Part shown: piece after piece, positions 60,531-64,000 of the stretch | Numbering within the stretch: the stretch's first letter is position 1 | How the letters are laid out: every line of letters starts with the position of its first letter | Assembly (NCBI RefSeq): GCF_012926525.1 | Contig: NZ_JABBNI010000067.1 | Location: 168,395 to 232,394 of the forward strand | Direction of reading: 5' to 3' | From: Clostridium muellerianum | GTDB lineage: Bacteria > Bacillota > Clostridia > Clostridiales > Clostridiaceae | Length of the DNA stretch: 64,000 bases | Notes under the pieces: generated by a model | The model's database searches: none | What the model was told of the DNA's origin: nothing | The model's input: only the letters and a program-made list of their open reading frames with translations | Program-made: the position numbers and the translations under genes

Positions 60531-61490
60531 TTAAACTTTTTTAGTATTTGTTTTTAAATAGGCAGTGGAGAAGTATAACATTAAAATTACTGCAGTTATG
60601 GTAGCAAATGAAAGTTTAATTGCTGCAGAAATTTTAAGAGGAGTAAAGAAACCTTCTATAATACCAGCAATTATAAGCATGAGTATTACACCTAGAATCA
60701 AAGATGAGGCTTTTTTTGCTCCATTTATTAGTGAAGATTTACGGCTGTACTCTCCTGGAATTAATATACTTTTAGCAATGATTAATCCTGCTGCTCCTGA
60801 AATAAATATTGCAGTAAGTTCAATTATTCCATGAGGAAGTATAAGTGACCAATAATTTGTTGGATTACCATAAAGATAGGTAACAGCAGTAAGGCTTCCC
60901 AGCATAGCTCCATTAAAGAACAATACGTATATTGTTCCAAGGCCTAATGTTACACCTAAAACAAAAACTTTTAGGGATACTGCAATGTTGTTTGTCATAA
61001 TATAACTAGACATTAGAGGGTAATTCCACTGCCCTCCTCCAGACTTTCCTTCTTTTATATTTTCTACTAAGTTAGAAGGAAGGAAGATGTTGGAGTTATC
61101 TACATTATGTAATACCATTAGTAAACTTACTAAAAATCCTATAATAAAGAAACCAAAGGCACCAATAACAAACCAGCGGTATTCTTTTATAAATTTTGGA
61201 AAGTCATAACGTATGTACTTTGTAAAGTCTCCTGATGATATTTTTTTTACTGTGTAAATATGAGAATGACATTTACTAATTAATGAATTTAAGTATTCCA
61301 CTACATTACTTTTGGAATAATGAGTTCTGGCATAAGCTAAATGATGACTGCTTTGCCTGAAAGCATATAAAAATCTTTGTACCTCTTTTGAAGATAAAGA
61401 TTTAATTCCTTTATTATTAATTATTGTAGTGAATTGTTCAAGTTCTTTCCAGGTACTTAAATGTGTGTTAATAAATTGATCTTCTTTCAA
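60531..61490 (-). CDS. Stage II sporulation protein M (SpoIIM) family membrane protein
   Basis: A 319-residue protein. The N-terminal 95 residues are cytosolic and helical; five or so membrane helices follow. SpoIIM-family features include FFNGAMLGSLTAV, LPHGIIELTAIFISGAAGL and GEYSRKSSL. True SpoIIM acts in engulfment during sporulation, but longer proteins like this one occur with MoxR/DUF58/RDD genes and may have a different role. The start is TTG 61490 behind GAGGTGA; GTG 61499 overlaps that site. It is divergent from the RDD gene. Confidence 0.88.
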   Translation of the reverse strand: MKEDQFINTHLSTWKELEQFTTIINNKGIKSLSSKEVQRFLYAFRQSSHHLAYARTHYSKSNVVEYLNSLISKCHSHIYTVKKISSGDFTKYIRYDFPKFIKEYRWFVIGAFGFFIIGFLVSLLMVLHNVDNSNIFLPSNLVENIKEGKSGGGQWNYPLMSSYIMTNNIAVSLKVFVLGVTLGLGTIYVLFFNGAMLGSLTAVTYLYGNPTNYWSLILPHGIIELTAIFISGAAGLIIAKSILIPGEYSRKSSLINGAKKASSLILGVILMLIIAGIIEGFFTPLKISAAIKLSFATITAVILMLYFSTAYLKTNTKKV

Positions 61491-61558
61491 TGATTTCACC
61501 TCATATTTATTTTACCAAATAAGTATTAAATTGTGTATACATGTATTGGAGTGATATT

Positions 61559-62251
61559 ATGAAAAAAATTAAAATTATAACCCCTGAAAATATAGAAGTA
61601 GAATATACCTTAGCAGACGTGGCTTCACGTACAGGTGCAGCAGTTATTGATACTGCAATTCAATGTATATTTTATATAATACTTCTTATTGCTGCAGCGC
61701 TTATAAAATACTTTTCTATTGAATTTTGGATGGAATATCACGGCTGGATTATTGGTATATTAATAATTATAAGTATGCTGATAAGTTATGGTTATTTCAT
61801 TTATATGGAACTTAATATGAATGGGCAGACTTTTGGAAAAAAAGTTCTTAAACTTAGAACAATTAGACGTAATGGACAACCTTTAACATTAAAGCATTCA
61901 CTTATAAGAAACTTATTCAGGATATTTATAGATACATTTGGTGTGGGCATTGTACTTATGTTCTTTTCAAAAGACCGTAGAAGGTTAGGTGATTTTGCTG
62001 CATCTACCATTGTTATAGCTGATAAAAATAAAGATTGTCCAATTACACTTGAAAACTTAGAAAAGACTAATGAAAATTTTAGTTATTACATATCAAAGGA
62101 AGAAAATGAGCTGGTTAGAGAATATTTAGGACGTAAGAATGATATGGATGATTGTTCAGAATTAAGAGAAGAATTAAAATTACATTTCACAAAAAAATTT
62201 GATGAGTTAGGAATTTTAGATGAATGGAAAGAATTTATAAATAGTTTATAA
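61559..62251 (+). CDS. RDD family membrane protein
   Basis: A 230-residue protein: an RDD domain with about three membrane helices (ADVASRTGAAVIDTAIQ carries the Arg and Asp, GQTFGKKVLKLRTI the loop, and SKDRRRLGDFAAST the closing part), then a charged cytosolic tail of about 75 residues. RDD proteins regularly accompany SpoIIM and DUF58 genes. ATG 61559 follows GGAGTGAT; the ATG at 61541 lies upstream of that site and is not used. Confidence 0.9.
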   Translation: MKKIKIITPENIEVEYTLADVASRTGAAVIDTAIQCIFYIILLIAAALIKYFSIEFWMEYHGWIIGILIIISMLISYGYFIYMELNMNGQTFGKKVLKLRTIRRNGQPLTLKHSLIRNLFRIFIDTFGVGIVLMFFSKDRRRLGDFAASTIVIADKNKDCPITLENLEKTNENFSYYISKEENELVREYLGRKNDMDDCSELREELKLHFTKKFDELGILDEWKEFINSL

Positions 62252-62301
62252 TATCATTGATTAATAGAGTTTCAACTTAATTTATAACACAGTGATTAGA
62301 A

Positions 62302-62344
62302 AAAGGGACTATCTCAAAACTTTTTATATTGAGATAGTCCTTTT
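62302..62344. terminator. Bidirectional terminator between RDD and DUF975 genes
   Basis: A perfect 12-bp core stem (GGACTATCTCAA with TTGAGATAGTCC), extended by A-T pairs, with an 11-base loop and T runs on both strands. Confidence 0.9.
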
Positions 62345-62345
62345 A

Positions 62346-63050
62346 TTATTCTAAATTAGAATTTGTTTCAGATGCATTTTTTAAGTTTTCATAAAAATTA
62401 GCAATAGATGTATTAATATAAGGAATTAGCCAAAAAAGGCCTATTCCTAAAGTAATACAAGAAACTATGCCCCAACCAATAAAACTAAAGTAAAGACAAA
62501 ATAGTTTCCACTTATAACCAGCCATCATTTGTTTACTTCTTGATAAAGCTTCAAGTGCGCCTATTTCAGGATTATCATTTAGTATATAAAAGGCCATAGA
62601 ATATCTATAATAAGCAATAATTCCTGGTATTATGAAAAGTAATGACCATAAAAACATAAATAGAGTTTCTAATAATGTTAATACAATTGTTGAAACAAAA
62701 TGTTGAAAACCGTCAAAAAGATTTTCGAATCTAAAAGGCTCCTTTCTAACAAGTTTCATAAAGCATGAAGCAAGTCCAAAAGTAAATGGTCCACATAGTA
62801 CTAATGTTATTATAACGCAGATAATTCCCCTTATTATTATTCCAGATATGATTTCGGAAGGATCAGCACCTAGCAGAATATTAGCTTTAGCATTGATATT
62901 AGTAATGCTATTAATGGTTTCAGGTAATCCAGTTATAAGTGAAAATAAAAAACATAATAATATACATTTTCCCCAATTACCTTTCAGTTGTTCTCTTGAT
63001 GATTTTCTTAGTAAATTATTTTTTTTTACTAATGCGTTGTTAATTTCCAT
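62346..63050 (-). CDS. DUF975 family membrane protein
   Basis: A 234-residue protein with about six membrane helices. It has the DUF975 pattern: an N-terminal SREQLKGNWGKCILLCFL, FGLASCFMKLVRKEPFRFENLFDGF in the middle, and AYYRYSMAFYILNDNPEIGALEALSRSKQMMAGYKWKLFCL near the end. Function is unknown. GGAGGTAG precedes ATG 63050. Confidence 0.9.
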   Translation of the reverse strand: MEINNALVKKNNLLRKSSREQLKGNWGKCILLCFLFSLITGLPETINSITNINAKANILLGADPSEIISGIIIRGIICVIITLVLCGPFTFGLASCFMKLVRKEPFRFENLFDGFQHFVSTIVLTLLETLFMFLWSLLFIIPGIIAYYRYSMAFYILNDNPEIGALEALSRSKQMMAGYKWKLFCLYFSFIGWGIVSCITLGIGLFWLIPYINTSIANFYENLKNASETNSNLE

Positions 63051-63268
63051 AAATATCTACCTCCTAATGTAATATTGAATTACGCCATTATAATAATTCG
63101 ACAAACATTTTTAAAATCCTTTAAAAAAATGTAAAATATGTTTTTTAAAAGTTAAATATGGCATTTTTTTCAGAAAAATGTGAAATTAATTATAATTTAT
63201 ATTAAAGATGTTTAAAAAATAAGAATATTAGAAAGACTTTAGCTGATTTTTGGTTTTCATGTGCTTAC

Positions 63269-63297
63269 TTGACGTAGAAATGTATAAATGTTAAGAT
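63269..63297 (+). promoter_or_regulatory. luxS promoter
   Basis: -35 TTGACG (63269-63274), 17-base spacer, -10 TAAGAT (63292-63297). The predicted transcript starts about 20 bases before the ATG. No S-box or T-box-like leader fits in that distance. Confidence 0.7.
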
Positions 63298-63325
63298 TGG
63301 ATTGAATTTATAGGAGGTAATGAAA

Positions 63326-63808
63326 ATGGAAAAAATCGCAAGTTTTACAATTAATCATGAAAGACTACTTCCAGGTGTTTATGTTTCAAGAAAAGACAAA
63401 TTTGGAGAGGTAGTTCTTACTACTTTTGATATAAGAATGACAAGACCTAATTTTGAGCCTGTTATGAATACCGCTGAAATGCATACTATTGAGCATTTAG
63501 CTGCAACTTTTTTAAGAAATCATAGTGTATATGGCTCAAAAACTGTATATTTTGGACCTATGGGCTGCAGAACAGGTTTTTACTTGATTTTAAGTGGAGA
63601 CTATAAGTCAAAGGATATTGTTGATTTGTTAATAGAACTGTACAAGTTTATTGCAAATTTTGAAGGTGACGTACCTGGTGCTGCGGCTAGAGATTGCGGA
63701 AATTATTTAGATATGAATCTTCCTATGGCAAAATATTTAGCAAATAAATTTCTTAATGAAGTTTTATTAAATGCAAGTGAAAAGAATTTAAATTATCCAG
63801 AAAATTAA
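63326..63808 (+). CDS. luxS: S-ribosylhomocysteine lyase (LuxS)
   Basis: A 160-residue enzyme of the activated methyl cycle. It cleaves S-ribosylhomocysteine to homocysteine and the precursor of autoinducer-2. The metal ligands are His53 and His57 in HTIEH and Cys124 in ARDCGNY. Glu56 and Cys81 (GPMGCRTGFY) are the catalytic pair. Length is normal for the family. ATG 63326, eight bases after AGGAGG, is preferred to ATG 63320, which is only two bases from it. The gene is monocistronic within the window; no mtnN or metabolic partner is visible. Confidence 0.97.
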   Translation: MEKIASFTINHERLLPGVYVSRKDKFGEVVLTTFDIRMTRPNFEPVMNTAEMHTIEHLAATFLRNHSVYGSKTVYFGPMGCRTGFYLILSGDYKSKDIVDLLIELYKFIANFEGDVPGAAARDCGNYLDMNLPMAKYLANKFLNEVLLNASEKNLNYPEN

Positions 63809-64000
63809 TTTTTATAATATAAAAATATTGCGAAGTAAAGTGTAGTGAAAGTTTTGATTTTAACTCTTACTACGTGATATAGGATAAGCGTTTACTCACT
63901 GCTAAATGTTTTCAATTAGTCTAAAGCTCAAAGTTAAGGAAAACCTAAGAACTTTGCCAAACTCGGTTCCCTCAAACAAGGCTAAAGTTCTAAGGCTTTC
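63809..64000. repeat. Possible inverted repeat at the window edge
   Basis: Less AT-rich than typical spacers here. GGAAAACCTAAGAACTTTG near 63940 and TAAAGTTCTAAGGCTTTC at the end are imperfect inverted copies of about 18 bases. The structure runs off the window, so its nature (dispersed repeat or terminator) cannot be decided. Confidence 0.4.

Noticed and set aside
63051..63325. SAM or T-box riboswitch before luxS
   Set aside because: The promoter lies about 30 bases before the gene and leaves no room for an aptamer.

Overview
The window looks like chromosome from a low-GC, anaerobic, endospore-forming Firmicute, most likely Clostridium in the strict sense. The evidence is a strongly AT-rich sequence with very AT-rich intergenic regions, AGGAGG-type ribosome binding sites often paired with TTG or GTG starts, an energy-converting-hydrogenase-like membrane complex, a clostridial ferredoxin, a bacteriohemerythrin, CWB2 cell-wall repeats, a SpoIIM homologue and a tyrosine-rich coat-like protein behind a sporulation-type promoter. 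I saw no rRNA, tRNA, CRISPR array or prophage.

Layout. 1-1.6 kb: 3' part of an AAA-like ATPase/PD-(D/E)XK protein. 1.8-12.5 kb: a cluster matching the E. coli yeh set (MoxR ATPase, DUF5682, VWA, SWIM zinc finger, a small unknown protein, DUF4132). 12.7-19.1 kb: GNAT acetyltransferase, PadR/DUF2812 pair with a textbook operator, Uma2 relic, chemoreceptor, bacteriohemerythrin and an internally duplicated MarR-type regulator. 19.3-26.6 kb: six genes for a membrane complex like hydrogenase-4, whose large subunit lacks the NiFe-binding cysteines, so it is an Ehr (hydrogenase-related) complex rather than a hydrogenase. 26.9-33.9 kb: MerR/CMD pair, small proteins, tautomerase, CWB2-M15 peptidase, soluble chemoreceptor, secreted lipase. 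34.2-39.1 kb: LytTR/GHKL two-component system followed by a three-gene ABC exporter. 39.4-44.3 kb: flavodoxin-like/PNPOx fusion, chemoreceptor, tyrosine-rich protein, REC-GGDEF protein. 44.7-49.2 kb: Crp/Fnr regulator, nucleoside phosphorylase and a complete ECF importer (S, T, A1, A2), which read as a nucleoside salvage operon. 49.4-55.2 kb: HD-GYP protein, orphan binding protein, an ArfA-like small protein, ferredoxin, NlpC/P60 hydrolase and SEC-C methionine aminopeptidase. 55.3-63.1 kb: a second MoxR set (membrane protein, DUF4129-like, DUF4350-like, MoxR, DUF58) with SpoIIM, RDD and DUF975 proteins. 63.3 kb: luxS.

Two families of small non-coding inverted-repeat elements are scattered through the window. 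One (about 150 bp) inserts with a TTA/TAA duplication and supplies the last codons and stop of two genes. The other (about 250 bp) has arms made of heptamer units and internal hairpins, one of which appears in two copies with compensatory base differences.

Most notable points: (1) the ORF at 52004-52192 carries the KKGKGSYxRK motif of ribosome-rescue factor ArfA, and an intrinsic-terminator hairpin covers its last codons, which is the arrangement that makes arfA and brfA mRNAs nonstop; (2) the cysteine-less Ehr complex with a ferredoxin/small-subunit fusion and a tandem MarR regulator; (3) the yeh-like MoxR/VWA/SWIM/DUF5682/DUF4132 system, of unknown function. All calls come from reading the sequence; no database search was run.
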